This document shows, piece by piece, positions 20,091-30,544 of a DNA stretch of 64,000 nt. Both the position numbers and the translations under genes were made by a program. The stretch spans positions 43,005-107,004 of the forward strand of contig NZ_FNOY01000003.1 of assembly GCF_900107165.1 (NCBI RefSeq), in the 5' to 3' direction. The notes beneath the pieces were generated by a model. That model made no database searches. It had not been told where the DNA came from and was given only the letters and a program-made list of their open reading frames with translations. Positions within the stretch are counted from its first letter, which is position 1. Every line of letters begins with the position of its first letter. The stretch is from Nitrosomonas halophila. Lineage in GTDB: Bacteria > Pseudomonadota > Gammaproteobacteria > Burkholderiales > Nitrosomonadaceae.

Positions 20091-21482
20091 TTAATGCCGC
20101 AGCTGGGTTGTATCTGGCCGGGTGGACGTTGCTCCAGTCAGAGGCTGTGGATCCAGGGTGGCAACCGTTAAAAAGTCATCGATCAGATATTTCTTGGCGA
20201 CTTCCTGGACTTGCTTGGCTTGAACTGCCTGCAGTCCCTTTAAAATAGTATCCGCATCCCGATGGGAAAGTCCCGCGCTTTCCAGCCTGCCAATTTGCAT
20301 GGCCTGCGAGAACATTGAGTCAAGCTGGTAAACATGGGCCGCTACGACTTGTGCCTTGACGCGGGCGAGCTCTGCCGCCGTGATGCCGGATTCGACAATC
20401 TGGCTGATTTCAGCCCGTATCGATTGCTCGAGTTCATCAATGGTTTTATCTTCGCTCGGTGTGCCATCAAAATAAAACATGCCGGGGCCACGAGCGATCG
20501 CGCTGTAACCGGCGCCTACCGAAATGGCGATGCGGGCTTCGCGCACCAGCGCTCTATTCAGTCGCGCGGAAGCGTGGCCATCCAGCACGCCGGCCAGGAT
20601 TTCCAATGCATAAGGCTCCCACTCGTTTTGCGGGTCGCTCAGAGTCGGTGCTTTGTATCCCATCAATAGATAAGGCAGTTTTGCGGGCGCCTTGACCCGC
20701 AGGCGCTTGATGCCAACCTGGGGAGGTTCCGCCTGGGGCTTGCGTTCAGCAATACCCGGTAACGGGCGGGCATTGGCCTTGCCATAGTGCTGTTTTGTCA
20801 ATGCGAGTACATTTTCCGGATCCACATCGCCAACCACGACCAGAACCGCATTGTTGGGGGCATACCAGCGGTTGTACCATTCCTGATTGTCGCTGACCTG
20901 CATATGCTCCAGATCATTCATCCAGCCGATCACTGGCCGCCGGTAAGGATGGGTCTGAAATGCGGTGGCGATCATTTTTTCGTAGAGCAGGGAACGCGGC
21001 TGATCATCAGTCCGCAGTCTTCTTTCCTCCATCACAACCTGAATTTCCTTGCTGAATTCCTCTTCAGTGAGCAGCAAATGACTCATGCGATCGGATTCGA
21101 GCGCCATCGCCATCGGCAGATGACGCTGATGCAACTGCTGGTAGTAGGCCGTGTAGTCGCGGCTGGTGAACGCATTTTCTCTTCCCCCGACTGCGGCAAT
21201 CCGCCGGGAAAACTCTCCTGGCGGAACCTCGGCTGTACCCTTGAACATCATGTGCTCGAGAGCGTGAGCCACGCCGGTTGTGCCGTTGGTTTCATCCATA
21301 CTGCCCACTTTGTACCAGATATGATGGATGACGACCGGTGAGCGATGATCTTCTTTGACGATCAGTTTGAGACCGTTGTCGAGCAAATATTCATGCGGGT
21401 TTGCCTGCACAGAATGGGAACCTGCCAGCGTGAGACCGAGCAGTATCAGCGCGTAATGAGCAAAGTGGGAATTAGTTTTCAT
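20091..21482 (-). CDS. M16 family zinc peptidase (periplasmic, processing-peptidase-like)
   Basis: The protein has 463 residues. A signal peptide ends near SVQA (about residue 27). The inverted zinc motif H73-A-L-E76-H77 is present in VAHALEHMMFKG, with further conserved segments NAFTSRDYTAYY and YRRPVIGWMNDLEHM. The second M16 domain (about 220-440) is inactive, as usual. Many proteobacteria carry two tandem M16 genes next to ftsY; here only one is seen, and it diverges from ftsY across 99 bases. The substrate is unknown. Confidence 0.93.
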   Translation of the reverse strand: MKTNSHFAHYALILLGLTLAGSHSVQANPHEYLLDNGLKLIVKEDHRSPVVIHHIWYKVGSMDETNGTTGVAHALEHMMFKGTAEVPPGEFSRRIAAVGGRENAFTSRDYTAYYQQLHQRHLPMAMALESDRMSHLLLTEEEFSKEIQVVMEERRLRTDDQPRSLLYEKMIATAFQTHPYRRPVIGWMNDLEHMQVSDNQEWYNRWYAPNNAVLVVVGDVDPENVLALTKQHYGKANARPLPGIAERKPQAEPPQVGIKRLRVKAPAKLPYLLMGYKAPTLSDPQNEWEPYALEILAGVLDGHASARLNRALVREARIAISVGAGYSAIARGPGMFYFDGTPSEDKTIDELEQSIRAEISQIVESGITAAELARVKAQVVAAHVYQLDSMFSQAMQIGRLESAGLSHRDADTILKGLQAVQAKQVQEVAKKYLIDDFLTVATLDPQPLTGATSTRPDTTQLRH

Positions 21483-21581
21483 ATATTTGGCAAAATGGCT
21501 TTCAATGAAGCAAGAGACTAAATCTGCTAACCTTTAGATGATATTATATTTATCTCTCTGAAACAGGAACAGCCTACCAGA

Positions 21582-22583
21582 ATGTTTAGTATTTTTAAAT
21601 CCAAAAAAGACAAGAACGATAAAAACGATCAGAACGAACAAACCACCGAACCGGTCGGCTTTGCCAGCAAAATCAGACAGGGGCTGGCTCGTACCCGGCA
21701 GAATCTCGGCAAGCAGCTGACCGGATTGTTCGGTGGCCGCAAGATTGATGAGGCGTTGTATGAAGAACTCGAGACCGCGTTATTGACAGCGGATACTGGG
21801 ATTGCAGCCACCAATCGTTTGCTGGAATCGCTGCGCAAGCGCGTCAAGCGCGATGCGCTGAGTGATTCCGAACAGCTTAAGACCGCTCTGCAAGACGCCT
21901 TGGTCGAGTTGCTTCAGCCTATGGCGCGACCGCTGGAGACCGCAGAAAAACAGCCTTTCGTGATCATGATCACTGGCGTGAATGGCGTGGGTAAAACGAC
22001 TACAATCGGCAAGCTTGCCCATTATTTTCAGGCGCAAGGGCAATCTGTCCTGCTGGCTGCTGGCGATACCTATCGAGCTGCGGCACAGGAGCAATTGAAG
22101 ATATGGGGTGAACGCAACAATATTACGGTGATTGCGCAGGATAACGAGCCTGGCAGGAAAAGCGATCCGGCCGCTGTCATTTTTGATGCGATTACTGCTG
22201 CCAGGGCAAGGCATATCGATATCGTGCTGGCCGATACTGCCGGCCGCCTGACGACACAGCTTCATTTGATGGAGGAAATCAAAAAGATCAAGCGCGTGAT
22301 CACCAAGGCCATTCCCGACGCTCCCCATGAGGTGTTGCTGGTACTGGATGCCAATACCGGTCAGAATGCCGTAAGTCAGCTTAAGGCATTTGATGAGGCG
22401 CTGGGGGTGACAGGTCTGGTGTTGACCAAACTGGACGGAACTGCGAAGGGCGGCGTCATTGCCGCCATTGCCGCACAATACGCGGATCTTCCGCCTGCTT
22501 TGCGCTTTGTCGGGGTGGGTGAGGGGCTGGATGATTTGAGGCCATTCGACGCCAAAGAATTTGCCGAAGCGTTGTTCGATTGA
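21582..22583 (+). CDS. ftsY: Signal recognition particle receptor FtsY
   Basis: FtsY docks SRP-ribosome complexes at the inner membrane. The 333-residue protein has a short, highly charged N-terminal region (KSKKDKNDKNDQNEQ) in place of the long acidic A domain of E. coli. The N domain comes next, then the GTPase domain with GVNGVGKTTT, DTAGR and TKLDGTAKGG. It is the first gene of the ftsY-ftsE-ftsX set, 24 bases from ftsE. Confidence 0.96.
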   Translation: MFSIFKSKKDKNDKNDQNEQTTEPVGFASKIRQGLARTRQNLGKQLTGLFGGRKIDEALYEELETALLTADTGIAATNRLLESLRKRVKRDALSDSEQLKTALQDALVELLQPMARPLETAEKQPFVIMITGVNGVGKTTTIGKLAHYFQAQGQSVLLAAGDTYRAAAQEQLKIWGERNNITVIAQDNEPGRKSDPAAVIFDAITAARARHIDIVLADTAGRLTTQLHLMEEIKKIKRVITKAIPDAPHEVLLVLDANTGQNAVSQLKAFDEALGVTGLVLTKLDGTAKGGVIAAIAAQYADLPPALRFVGVGEGLDDLRPFDAKEFAEALFD

Positions 22584-22607
22584 GCGTCTACTGGGTATTT
22601 CTCTGGC

Positions 22608-23261
22608 ATGATTGATTTCCAGCATGTGAATAAACGTTACGCGGGCGGCTACGAAGCGCTCACCGATATTACGTTCTCTGTCGAGCGCGGTGAACTGGCT
22701 TTTTTTACCGGCCATTCGGGCGCGGGCAAAAGCACGCTTCTGAAAATGATCGCGGCCATAGAACGGCCGACTTCCGGCAACATTTTTGTGGGCCAACAGA
22801 ATATCAGTGCACTCAAGCGCAGTGCGATTCCCTATTTGCGCCGGAATCTGGGATTGATTTTCCAGGAACAGCGGATTTTGCTGGATCGCAATGTTTTTGC
22901 CAACGTCATGTTGCCGTTGCAAGTGATGGGGGCTGACAGCAGAACCGCAGCCGCACGGGTACGCGCGGCGCTGGACAAGGTCGGATTGCTGGATAAGGAG
23001 AAGGCGAATCCGATCACCTTGTCCGGCGGGGAGAAGCAGCGATTGTGCATTGCCCGGGCTGTCGTTCACCGTCCTACCATCTTGATTGCAGATGAGCCGA
23101 CAGCGAGCCTCGATACCGGCTATGCACGCGAGATCATGGCCGTTTTCGAGTCATTTCACCAGGTGGGTGTGACAGTGCTGATCGCTACCCACGATAGGAT
23201 GCTGCTCGATGCGACCCGCTCTCGTGTCTTCGAGCTTACACAAGGAAAACTGGCCGCATGA
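22608..23261 (+). CDS. ftsE: Cell-division ABC-type ATPase FtsE
   Basis: FtsE with FtsX relays constriction signals to murein hydrolases outside the membrane. The 217-residue protein has Walker A GHSGAGKST, the signature LSGGEKQRLCIARA and Walker B ILIADEPTASLD. Its stop overlaps the ftsX start (ATGA), so the two subunits are made together. Confidence 0.96.
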   Translation: MIDFQHVNKRYAGGYEALTDITFSVERGELAFFTGHSGAGKSTLLKMIAAIERPTSGNIFVGQQNISALKRSAIPYLRRNLGLIFQEQRILLDRNVFANVMLPLQVMGADSRTAAARVRAALDKVGLLDKEKANPITLSGGEKQRLCIARAVVHRPTILIADEPTASLDTGYAREIMAVFESFHQVGVTVLIATHDRMLLDATRSRVFELTQGKLAA

Positions 23262-24166
23262 GTATCTGGTTAGCCCAGCACTGGCATGCGCTGCTGCGTG
23301 CACTCAGGCAACTGGTGATCTCGCCTGTCACCAGTCTGTTGAGTGTGGGTGTGTTTGGTGTCGTGCTCAGCCTGCCGGCAGGCATCTTTTTGTTGCTGGA
23401 GAATCTCCAGACAGTTTCCGGGCATGCCACCGAATCTCTACAGTTGAGTGTTTTTCTTGATACCAATGCGAGGCAGGCAGATATAGAGCGGATCAATGCG
23501 CGCTTGGAGCAGGTGCCAGCTTTCGAGAGCTTTCAGTTCATTTCCAAGGAGATTGCTTTGCAGCAGCTCCAACAGGAAAGCGGCCTGGCTGAGGCCATGC
23601 GCAACCTCGGCAAGAATCCGCTGCCGGATGCTTTCGTGATCAATCTCGGTCAGATGGCGGCTGATGAAATAGAACGCATGCGGGAAGCCATATCGGCCTG
23701 GCCGGGCATTGCACAAGTATTGGTGGATACGGATTGGGCCAGAAAGCTGAATGCAATCCTAGATCTTGGCAGGGTGATTGTATGGATGCTGGCCGGTTTG
23801 TTCGGTGCAGCCTTGATCATAGTGATTTTCAATACGATTCGCTTGCAAATCCTGACTCGACGCGACGAAATCGAGCTATCCAGGCTGATAGGCGCAACGG
23901 ACAGCTATATTCGCCGTCCGTTTCTCTATTTTGGCGCCATCCAGGGACTGGCCGGTGCGGTGCTGGCCTGGTCGATACTGGCCCTGGTGATTATCAAACT
24001 GAATGAATCCTTGTTCGAGCTGGCCAGACTATATGCAACGACATGGGCGCTCAGCCATTTTTCCTGGCAGCATAACCTGCTGTTGCTCGCATTCTCCGGT
24101 GGCCTGGGATGGTTCGGTGCACGCTGGTCGGTCGCCCGTCACCTTGCCCGTATTGACTGCGCATAG
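23258..24166 (+). CDS. ftsX: Cell-division protein FtsX
   Basis: This is the membrane partner of FtsE, 302 residues. A first membrane segment lies at about 25-50 (LLSVGVFGVVLSLPAGIFLL). A periplasmic domain covers about 55-165, and three more membrane segments follow (about 175-200, 225-250, 270-290). The periplasmic domain recruits amidase activators or hydrolases in other species. No rpoH gene follows; the operon ends at a remnant element. Confidence 0.94.
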   Translation: MSIWLAQHWHALLRALRQLVISPVTSLLSVGVFGVVLSLPAGIFLLLENLQTVSGHATESLQLSVFLDTNARQADIERINARLEQVPAFESFQFISKEIALQQLQQESGLAEAMRNLGKNPLPDAFVINLGQMAADEIERMREAISAWPGIAQVLVDTDWARKLNAILDLGRVIVWMLAGLFGAALIIVIFNTIRLQILTRRDEIELSRLIGATDSYIRRPFLYFGAIQGLAGAVLAWSILALVIIKLNESLFELARLYATTWALSHFSWQHNLLLLAFSGGLGWFGARWSVARHLARIDCA

Positions 24167-24256
24167 TCCATGGTGTCGCAATATGTTCAGCCTGCGCTGG
24201 GTTGATAACGATTGTCCGAACATGCCGCTCAACCATTTTCAGTGATTTGGCCCGAC

Positions 24257-24272
24257 TATTAACGAGCCCTTA
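24257..24272 (+). repeat. IS-end tag TATTAACGAGCCCTTA
   Basis: A short tag also seen at 14562-14585, 50040-50055 and, inverted, at 53281-53296. Here it directly abuts the left end of the 24273-24579 element. It is probably the terminal part of a lost insertion sequence. Confidence 0.5.
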
Positions 24273-24579
24273 GAAGCTGTTTGGGAATTCCAATCTCAGA
24301 TCAGATTGCTCGACGCTGTGGCAACTGTAGCGTTATTGTTACCGAAAAGCATCTGGATGGCCGCGGCCCGTTGGGCCTTGCCAAGACGGCGGTTGAAATT
24401 GCGGATGGCCATTGTTTTCTGCCGTCTTTGCGAGCACAGCGAAGCAATCCAGCCTAACGTCAGCTTGGCTTCGATACCGAGTCGCTTGCCAAGATGCTTG
24501 CAGTCTGGAAAAATCATTCGTATCCACATGCGTCATACTAGGGCACGATCACTCAAGTTCAGCATTTCCAAACAGCTTC
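24273..24579 (-). mobile_element. Small IS5-like remnant element with terminal repeats and TTA target duplication
   Basis: The 307-bp element has inverted ends GAAGCTGTTTGG and CCAAACAGCTTC, each flanked outside by TTA (24270-24272 and 24580-24582), which looks like a 3-bp target duplication. Leftward reading frames give a piece resembling the C-terminus of an IS5-family transposase (NFNRRLGKAQRAAAIQMLFG). It also holds GCGAGCACAGCGAAGCAATC, a motif resembling a widespread bacterial palindromic repeat. The right-hand TTA supplies the TAA stop of the apbE-nqrM gene. Confidence 0.75.
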
Positions 24580-25854
24580 TTAGAATTTACTATCCAGTTT
24601 GGTAGCCCGTTGCGTGCCGGTGTGACGGCTGGCACAGGGGCGACTGCAGCCGGCATCGCAACCGAGCCCGAGACGGCCGAGTCCGCCACAACTGCCGGCG
24701 ATGGGCTGGCGCCCATTGAGTACGCCTATTGCCATGGCGATCAACGCCAGTCCCATCACGAGAAATGTGGCTAAAAATATCTGACTGAAACGGGAGTGGT
24801 GGGTGTCAGGAAAATGACTGCTGGTATATTCCATGAGTGCGCCATTCTGGTTGACAAGGTAGAGTACGGCCAGTCCCTGTTGTTCGGCGATGCGCAGGCC
24901 GCGCGCATGTCCACTCACCAGCAGGGCAGTCGCCCAGGCGTCTGCAAGCATAACGCTTTCCGCCAATACCGTTACCGAGGTAGAACCATTCTCGACCGGC
25001 CAGCCTGTGGTGGGGTCGATGAGATGGCTATAGCGGCGCCCATCCAGTTCGAAGAAATTACGATAATCACCCGAAGTGGCCAAGGCCGTATTCTTCAGGG
25101 GCAGCACACGATGCAGCGAGCGGCCATGCTGGAGAGGCTTTTCAATGCCGACCTGCCAGGAATTGTTTTGTGCATTGGTGCCGCGAGCACGGATTTCACC
25201 TCCGATATCAACCAGATAATGATCGATGCCCTGTGAGTCGAACAGGGCCGCTATTTGATCAACTGCATATCCCTTGGCGATGGCGGACAAATCAATATAG
25301 ATATTGGGATGTGCCTTGCGCACGGCCGGAATTTCTTGATCCAGCTCAAGCATGGCTTGGCCGGTTCGTTGGCGGATGGCGGCAATCGCGTCTGCAGCGG
25401 GAATTTCCTCGGGCCGGAATTCAGGCCCGAATCCCCAGAGATTGACCAGTGGTCCGACTGTGATATCGAACCTGCCCTCACTTTGTTCGCCGATGGTCAG
25501 TGCCGCCTGCAGCACTGTGAATAATGTATCGGAAATGGGTATCCAGTCGGTTGCGGTCGCCTGATTCAGGCGCGATAGTTCTGATTGTTGATCATAGGTG
25601 GACATCGTCCGGTTGATGGTGTCGAGTATCGAGTCAATCTGTTTTTGTGCCTGTTCGGGGCTGAATAACGCTTCAGGGTGACGGTATTTGATGCTGTATT
25701 GCGTCCCCATGGTGTAGCCATGCAGTTGCGATAGGGTGGGGGATGGCGAGAGGAATGCGCGAGCCAGCAGCGCGGTTACCAGCAGCGCGGTTACCAGCAA
25801 CGCTACCATGCCAATGAGAATTGGGCGAAGGAATCCGTGCCGTGCAGTTTTCAT
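24580..25854 (-). CDS. apbE: FAD:protein FMN transferase ApbE fused to an NqrM-like domain
   Basis: ApbE attaches FMN to threonines of NqrB and NqrC. The 424-residue protein has an N-terminal membrane anchor or signal (about 10-35) and a full ApbE domain (about 45-330; YTMGTQYSIKY, DLSAIAKGYAVDQI, TSGDYRNFFE, DPTTGWPV). After it comes a membrane segment FLVMGLALIAMAIGVL and GSCGGLGRLGLGCDAGCSRPC, the cysteine-rich pattern of NqrM, the separate small protein needed for iron delivery to Na+-NQR in Vibrio. The ATG at 25852-25854 lies 7 bases after the nqrF stop with AGGA upstream. The stop lies in the TTA border of the neighbouring element. Confidence 0.9.
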   Translation of the reverse strand: MKTARHGFLRPILIGMVALLVTALLVTALLARAFLSPSPTLSQLHGYTMGTQYSIKYRHPEALFSPEQAQKQIDSILDTINRTMSTYDQQSELSRLNQATATDWIPISDTLFTVLQAALTIGEQSEGRFDITVGPLVNLWGFGPEFRPEEIPAADAIAAIRQRTGQAMLELDQEIPAVRKAHPNIYIDLSAIAKGYAVDQIAALFDSQGIDHYLVDIGGEIRARGTNAQNNSWQVGIEKPLQHGRSLHRVLPLKNTALATSGDYRNFFELDGRRYSHLIDPTTGWPVENGSTSVTVLAESVMLADAWATALLVSGHARGLRIAEQQGLAVLYLVNQNGALMEYTSSHFPDTHHSRFSQIFLATFLVMGLALIAMAIGVLNGRQPIAGSCGGLGRLGLGCDAGCSRPCASRHTGTQRATKLDSKF

Positions 25855-25861
25855 TGTGTCA

Positions 25862-27082
25862 TCATCCTCCAAAATCATCGAACAGAATATTTTCTTGTTC
25901 AACCCCCAGGTCGAGCAGCATCTTGATAACGGCCTGGCTCATCATCGGTGGGCCACATAAATAGTATTCGCAATCTTCCGGTGCAGGGTGATTTTTCAGA
26001 TAATTGTCGTATAACACTTGGTGTATGAAACCGGTATAACCTTGCCAATTGTCTTCAGGCAGCGCATCAGACAAGGCCACATACCATTCAAAATTATCAT
26101 GTTCCTGGGCCAGATTATCAAAATCCTCGACATAGAACATTTCATTTTTGGAGCGCGCACCATACCAGAAAGAAATTTTGCGCTTGGATTTGAGACGACA
26201 GAGTTGATCGAAAATATGTGAGCGTAGCGGTGCCATGCCTGCGCCACCACCAATGAAAATCATCTCGTTGTCGGTGTCACGAGCGAAGAAATCTCCGAAT
26301 GGCCCCATGATCGTGACCGCATCGCCCGGCTTGAGTGAGAAAATATAGGAAGAAGCCAGGCCAGGTGGCAGGTTCTGCTGCTTGGGCGGGGGGGTGGCGA
26401 TACGTACATTGAGCATGATGATGCCGCGTTCTTCGGGGTAGTTGGCCATCGAATAGGCGCGTATCACCGGTTCGTCCGCTTCCGATACATAGCGCCAGAG
26501 ATCATAGCGGTCCCAGTCCATGCGGAAGCGGTCTTCGATCTCGAATGTCTTGAATTGGCTTGTATTGGGTGGGCATTCAATCTGGATATAGCCGCCGGCC
26601 CGGAAATCGAGCTGCTCTGCCTCGGGGAGTTCCAGCACCAGTTCCTTGATAAAAGTGGCGACGTTATGATTGGAGCGGACCTTGCAAGTCATTTTCTTGG
26701 CGCCAAACACGGCATCGGGCACCGCTATTTTCATGTCCTGCTTGACAGAAACCTGGCAGGACAGGCGATAGCCGGCGCGCGCGTCGCGCTTGTTGATATG
26801 CGAAGTTTCGGTTGGCAGTATCGCTCCCCCCCCGTCAAAGACTTGAACCCTGCATTGGCCGCAGGTGCCGCTGCCACCGCAGGGCGAGCTTACAAAAATA
26901 TCGGCGTTGGCAAGCGTGCCGAGTAATTTACCCCCGGTTGGCGCTTCAATGGTGCGTTTATCATTGACATTGATCTTGACCTGCCCCTGGGCAATCAACT
27001 TGGCACGTGCGCCGAGGATAAGGAATACCAAGGCGATGATAATCGAAGTGAAAAAGAAAACGCCGAGTGAAATTTCCAGCAT
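25862..27082 (-). CDS. nqrF: Na+-translocating NADH:quinone reductase subunit F
   Basis: NqrF takes electrons from NADH via FAD and passes them to its 2Fe-2S centre. The 406-residue protein has one N-terminal membrane helix, a ferredoxin domain with cysteines 68, 74, 77 and 109 ([11 protein letters not shown]), an FAD domain ([11 protein letters not shown]) and an NADH domain ([12 protein letters not shown]). The frame opens at a TTG four codons earlier, but ATG 27080-27082 has AGG upstream and fits the family start. Confidence 0.97.
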   Translation of the reverse strand: MLEISLGVFFFTSIIIALVFLILGARAKLIAQGQVKINVNDKRTIEAPTGGKLLGTLANADIFVSSPCGGSGTCGQCRVQVFDGGGAILPTETSHINKRDARAGYRLSCQVSVKQDMKIAVPDAVFGAKKMTCKVRSNHNVATFIKELVLELPEAEQLDFRAGGYIQIECPPNTSQFKTFEIEDRFRMDWDRYDLWRYVSEADEPVIRAYSMANYPEERGIIMLNVRIATPPPKQQNLPPGLASSYIFSLKPGDAVTIMGPFGDFFARDTDNEMIFIGGGAGMAPLRSHIFDQLCRLKSKRKISFWYGARSKNEMFYVEDFDNLAQEHDNFEWYVALSDALPEDNWQGYTGFIHQVLYDNYLKNHPAPEDCEYYLCGPPMMSQAVIKMLLDLGVEQENILFDDFGG

Positions 27083-27237
27083 GCGTGGCCTCAATCAGAG
27101 TCGGTAAAAATAACGAAATGCATGGATGGGCACAGATTGTCGGTTAGGCTGGGGCAAGCGCCAGCGAGGAGAGGCGCGCGTGGTGGTGCGTGCGCTTGCC
27201 CTCGCTCTGAGAAGAAAATCCGTTTGTCCACAAGCCG

Positions 27238-27846
27238 CTAAAACCGGACGCCGGAAAAAGCCATGAATCCCATTGCCATCAGGCCCGTGCTGATGAAGGT
27301 GATGCCCAATCCTTGCAGGCCATCCGGTATATCCGAATATTTGAGTTTTTCGCGTATGCCCGCCAGCGCCGTGATTGCCAACGCCCAGCCCACACCGGAA
27401 CCCAGGCCATAGGTAACGCTTTCGGCCAGATTGTAGTCACGCTCGACCATGAACAATGAGCCACCTAGAATGGCGCAATTGACGGTGATCAGCGGCAGAT
27501 AAATGCCTAGGGCGTGGTAGAGCGCCGGCACAAAGCGGTCCAGGAACATTTCGAGTATCTGTACCATGGCTGCAATCACGCCGATATAGCTGACAAATCC
27601 GAGGAAGCTCAAGTCGATTTCCGGTAGTCCCATCCAGGCCAGCGCGCCATCGCGCAGCAAATACTGGAAAACCAGATTATTGATCGGAACGGTCAGCGTC
27701 TGGACAACGATCACGGCGATGCCCAATCCAAATGCCGTCTCGATTTTTTTGGAAATGGCCAGAAACGTACACATGCCCAGAAAGAAGGCCAGGGCAAGAT
27801 TCTCAACAAAAACTGCGGTGATAAATAAACTGGCAAGGCTGTTCAT
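27238..27846 (-). CDS. nqrE: Na+-translocating NADH:quinone reductase subunit E
   Basis: An integral membrane subunit of 202 residues with six membrane segments. The conserved cysteines in [10 protein letters not shown] and VNCAILGG, shared with the matching pair in NqrD, hold the iron centre in the membrane that NqrM is thought to serve. The start overlaps the nqrD stop (ATGA). There is a gap of 155 bases before nqrF, the longest in the operon. Confidence 0.97.
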   Translation of the reverse strand: MNSLASLFITAVFVENLALAFFLGMCTFLAISKKIETAFGLGIAVIVVQTLTVPINNLVFQYLLRDGALAWMGLPEIDLSFLGFVSYIGVIAAMVQILEMFLDRFVPALYHALGIYLPLITVNCAILGGSLFMVERDYNLAESVTYGLGSGVGWALAITALAGIREKLKYSDIPDGLQGLGITFISTGLMAMGFMAFSGVRF

Positions 27847-28511
27847 CTTGTGGCTTCAGTAGGGTTGTGGGCGGGTTGAATCCGAAACTCTGGTTGCTCG
27901 ACCTGGCCGGTTTTCCAGGAACGCACTCCCCAGATAATCATTCCGATTAGAAAAAAGGCACTGGGCGGTAATAACATCAGTCCGTTGGCCTCATACCAGC
28001 CGCCATCCCGGGCGAGCGGCAGTATCGAAAATCCGAACAGTGAACCCGAGCCGAACAATTCGCGCATTGTGCCGACCATCAGCAGAATCACGCTGAATCC
28101 GAGACCGTTGCCCAGCCCATCGAGAAAGCTGGGCCAGGGTGGATTCTTCATGGCAAACGCTTCCGCGCGCCCCATGACGATGCAATTGGTAATGATCAGG
28201 CCAACGAATACCGACAACTCACGGCTGATTTCATAAGCGAATGCCCGCAGAAACTGATCGACCACAATTACCAGTGAAGCAATGATCGTCATCTGCACGA
28301 TGATGCGGATATTGGTGGGAATATAATGACGGATCAGGCTGATCAGTGTGCTGGAACAGGCGACCACCAGTGTCAGCGCAATACACATGGTCAGCGCCGT
28401 CGATAATTTGGTCGTGACTGCCAGGGCTGAACAGATACCCAGCACCTGCAGAATGATCGGATTGTTGTCAACCAGGGGTGCAAACAGAATTTTGCGAGTG
28501 GATGGTGTCAT
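27843..28511 (-). CDS. nqrD: Na+-translocating NADH:quinone reductase subunit D
   Basis: A membrane subunit of 222 residues, six segments, homologous to NqrE in opposite topology. Cysteines in LGICSALAV and [12 protein letters not shown] match the iron-binding pair. The open frame starts at TTG 28520, but ATG 28509-28511 with AGGAG nine bases upstream is the better start and matches the family's [13 protein letters not shown] N-terminus. Confidence 0.96.
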   Translation of the reverse strand: MTPSTRKILFAPLVDNNPIILQVLGICSALAVTTKLSTALTMCIALTLVVACSSTLISLIRHYIPTNIRIIVQMTIIASLVIVVDQFLRAFAYEISRELSVFVGLIITNCIVMGRAEAFAMKNPPWPSFLDGLGNGLGFSVILLMVGTMRELFGSGSLFGFSILPLARDGGWYEANGLMLLPPSAFFLIGMIIWGVRSWKTGQVEQPEFRIQPAHNPTEATR

Positions 28512-28516
28512 GATAA

Positions 28517-29311
28517 TCAACTCCTTTTTTCACGTAGACGAAGCAGAAAAGGGCGGAAACCCTCCTGTCCGAACCAGAATTTGAGCAAGTTATTGATGCC
28601 ACGGGTCGTCATGGTTGCACCGGATAAGCCATCAACTTTATGTTGATTGTCGGGTGTGTCCGTGCTCACCGCTCCTTTGACGAGCTCGATGCGCGGTTGC
28701 CAATCATCATCAAAAACCACCTTGCCTGGCCATAGATCCAGCCAGCGTGAATTGTCAACCTCTCCGCCCAATCCTGGCGTTTCGGCATGCTGATAGAACT
28801 GGATGCCTCTGACCGTGCGCAGGTCGCCCTCCAGGGCGATGAAGCCGTAGAGAGTGGACCACAAACCGTAGCCGTATATTGGCAGAACCAGTGTTTCCAG
28901 TTTGCCTGCCTGATCGAAGACTTGATAGACCGGCAAGTATTTGGGCTTGCGCCGGATTTGCGCCAGATCCTGTTCCGGGGCTAGCGATATCGATTGGGCG
29001 GCATCCTTGCCGGCTCTCGTTATCTCGAACTGTTCCGCATCCTGATCGTCATGGTATTCGCCGCTGGCAAGCTCGACCATACGCACGTCAAACTGCCGAT
29101 AGGCTTGTTCGGCGGATAATCCGCGCGCAGTCAACCCGGCCAGTTCGACCAGCACTTGCTGTCGCGCCTCGATCCGATTGGCCAGCTGGATGGGTTTGAG
29201 CATGACGGCAGTGCTGGCTACAATCAGTGAGCAGACCAGGCACACAGCGATCGCGACACCGAGCGTCCGGCGGCCACTATGGGGGGCAGGGGTCTGATTC
29301 GTTTCAGTCAT
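28517..29311 (-). CDS. nqrC: Na+-translocating NADH:quinone reductase subunit C
   Basis: This subunit of 264 residues has one N-terminal membrane helix (about 17-37) and a periplasmic FMN domain. The flavinylation motif SGAT carries the acceptor threonine T233, the target of the ApbE encoded downstream. ATG 29309-29311 overlaps the end of nqrB by 8 bases; an upstream frame of 14 more codons is not conserved. Confidence 0.96.
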   Translation of the reverse strand: MTETNQTPAPHSGRRTLGVAIAVCLVCSLIVASTAVMLKPIQLANRIEARQQVLVELAGLTARGLSAEQAYRQFDVRMVELASGEYHDDQDAEQFEITRAGKDAAQSISLAPEQDLAQIRRKPKYLPVYQVFDQAGKLETLVLPIYGYGLWSTLYGFIALEGDLRTVRGIQFYQHAETPGLGGEVDNSRWLDLWPGKVVFDDDWQPRIELVKGAVSTDTPDNQHKVDGLSGATMTTRGINNLLKFWFGQEGFRPFLLRLREKRS

Positions 29312-30536
29312 ATCGGCGCATCCTTCTGCGAATATTGAGCTGGATGACGACATAGTCGATCAGGGGCGCGAAAATGTTGGCAAACAGGATCGCCAGCATG
29401 ATGCCTTCCGGAAAGGCCGGATTCATGACCCGGATCAGGACCGTCATGAATCCGATCAGTATGCCGAACACCCAGCGCCCGGCGTTGGTCATGGCAGCGG
29501 ATACCGGGTCGGTCGCCATGAATACCATGCCAAACGCAAATCCCCCCAGCACCAGATGCCAATGCCAGGGCATGGCCATCATCGGGTTGTCGCTTTCCAG
29601 CAAATTGAATAATGCACTGGTGATCGCCATGCCGAGAAAGACCCCGAAAATAATGCGCCAGGATGCAACCTTGGTGTAAATCAGAAAAGCCGCACCCAGC
29701 AGGCAGGCAAGCGTAGAGGTTTCACCCAGTGAACCGGGCATGAGTCCAATGAAGGCTTGCCACCAGCTGTAGTCAGCAGCCGTTACGGCCTCCAGGCCAC
29801 CGAGTGCGCTCAGCCCCAATGGGGTCGCGCCAGAGTAGCCGTCCAGCCCCATGAGCAGCGTGGAACTGGTGTAACCGTCGATTGCAACCCATACTAGATC
29901 ACCCGAGATTTCGGCCGGGTAGGCAAAAAAGAGAAAGGCGCGCCCAACCAGCGCAGGATTGAGGAAATTCTTGCCGGTGCCGCCAAAAATTTCCTTGCCG
30001 ATCACCACCCCGAAACTGATGCCTAGCGCGACCATCCATAATGGCATGTTCGGCGGCAAAGTCAGGGCGAATAGCATCGAAGTGACCAGGAAGCCTTCAT
30101 TGACTTCATGCTTGCGTATGATCGCAAACAGGACTTCCCAGCAGCCGCCTACCACCAGTGTTGTCAGATAGATCGGCAGAAAAAACAGCAGGCCATGCAG
30201 GGTACAGGCCAGTATATCGCCGGGGTCGAAGCCAAGGTTGAAAGCTTGCAGCAGGTTGCTGCGCCAGCCATGATTAACCTGGCCGAGTTCCTGCAGCACA
30301 AGGTTGGCCTGGTAACCGGTGTTATACCAGCTCCAGATGATGCAGGGGATCAATGCCACCACCACGTAGCTCATGAGTCGCTTGAGATCGATGGCGTCCC
30401 GCACATGGGGGGCGGAGCGTGTCGAATCGCTGGGCGTGTACAAAAAAGTATCCACCATTTCGTACAAGGCGTGATATTTCTCGAATCGCCCGCCCTGATT
30501 GAAATGTGGTTTCATATTGTCAAGCAAGCGGCGCAT
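29304..30536 (-). CDS. nqrB: Na+-translocating NADH:quinone reductase subunit B
   Basis: The largest membrane subunit and probable sodium channel, 410 residues with about ten membrane segments. It carries covalent FMN on T238 in GYSGAT. The riboflavin and quinone sites are also in this subunit (family knowledge). It starts 8 bases after nqrA. Confidence 0.97.
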   Translation of the reverse strand: MRRLLDNMKPHFNQGGRFEKYHALYEMVDTFLYTPSDSTRSAPHVRDAIDLKRLMSYVVVALIPCIIWSWYNTGYQANLVLQELGQVNHGWRSNLLQAFNLGFDPGDILACTLHGLLFFLPIYLTTLVVGGCWEVLFAIIRKHEVNEGFLVTSMLFALTLPPNMPLWMVALGISFGVVIGKEIFGGTGKNFLNPALVGRAFLFFAYPAEISGDLVWVAIDGYTSSTLLMGLDGYSGATPLGLSALGGLEAVTAADYSWWQAFIGLMPGSLGETSTLACLLGAAFLIYTKVASWRIIFGVFLGMAITSALFNLLESDNPMMAMPWHWHLVLGGFAFGMVFMATDPVSAAMTNAGRWVFGILIGFMTVLIRVMNPAFPEGIMLAILFANIFAPLIDYVVIQLNIRRRMRRYD

Positions 30537-30544
30537 GGCAATGA

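Noticed and set aside
21780..23069. 429-codon frame opposite ftsY/ftsE
   Set aside because: It runs across two conserved genes on the other strand and resembles no family.
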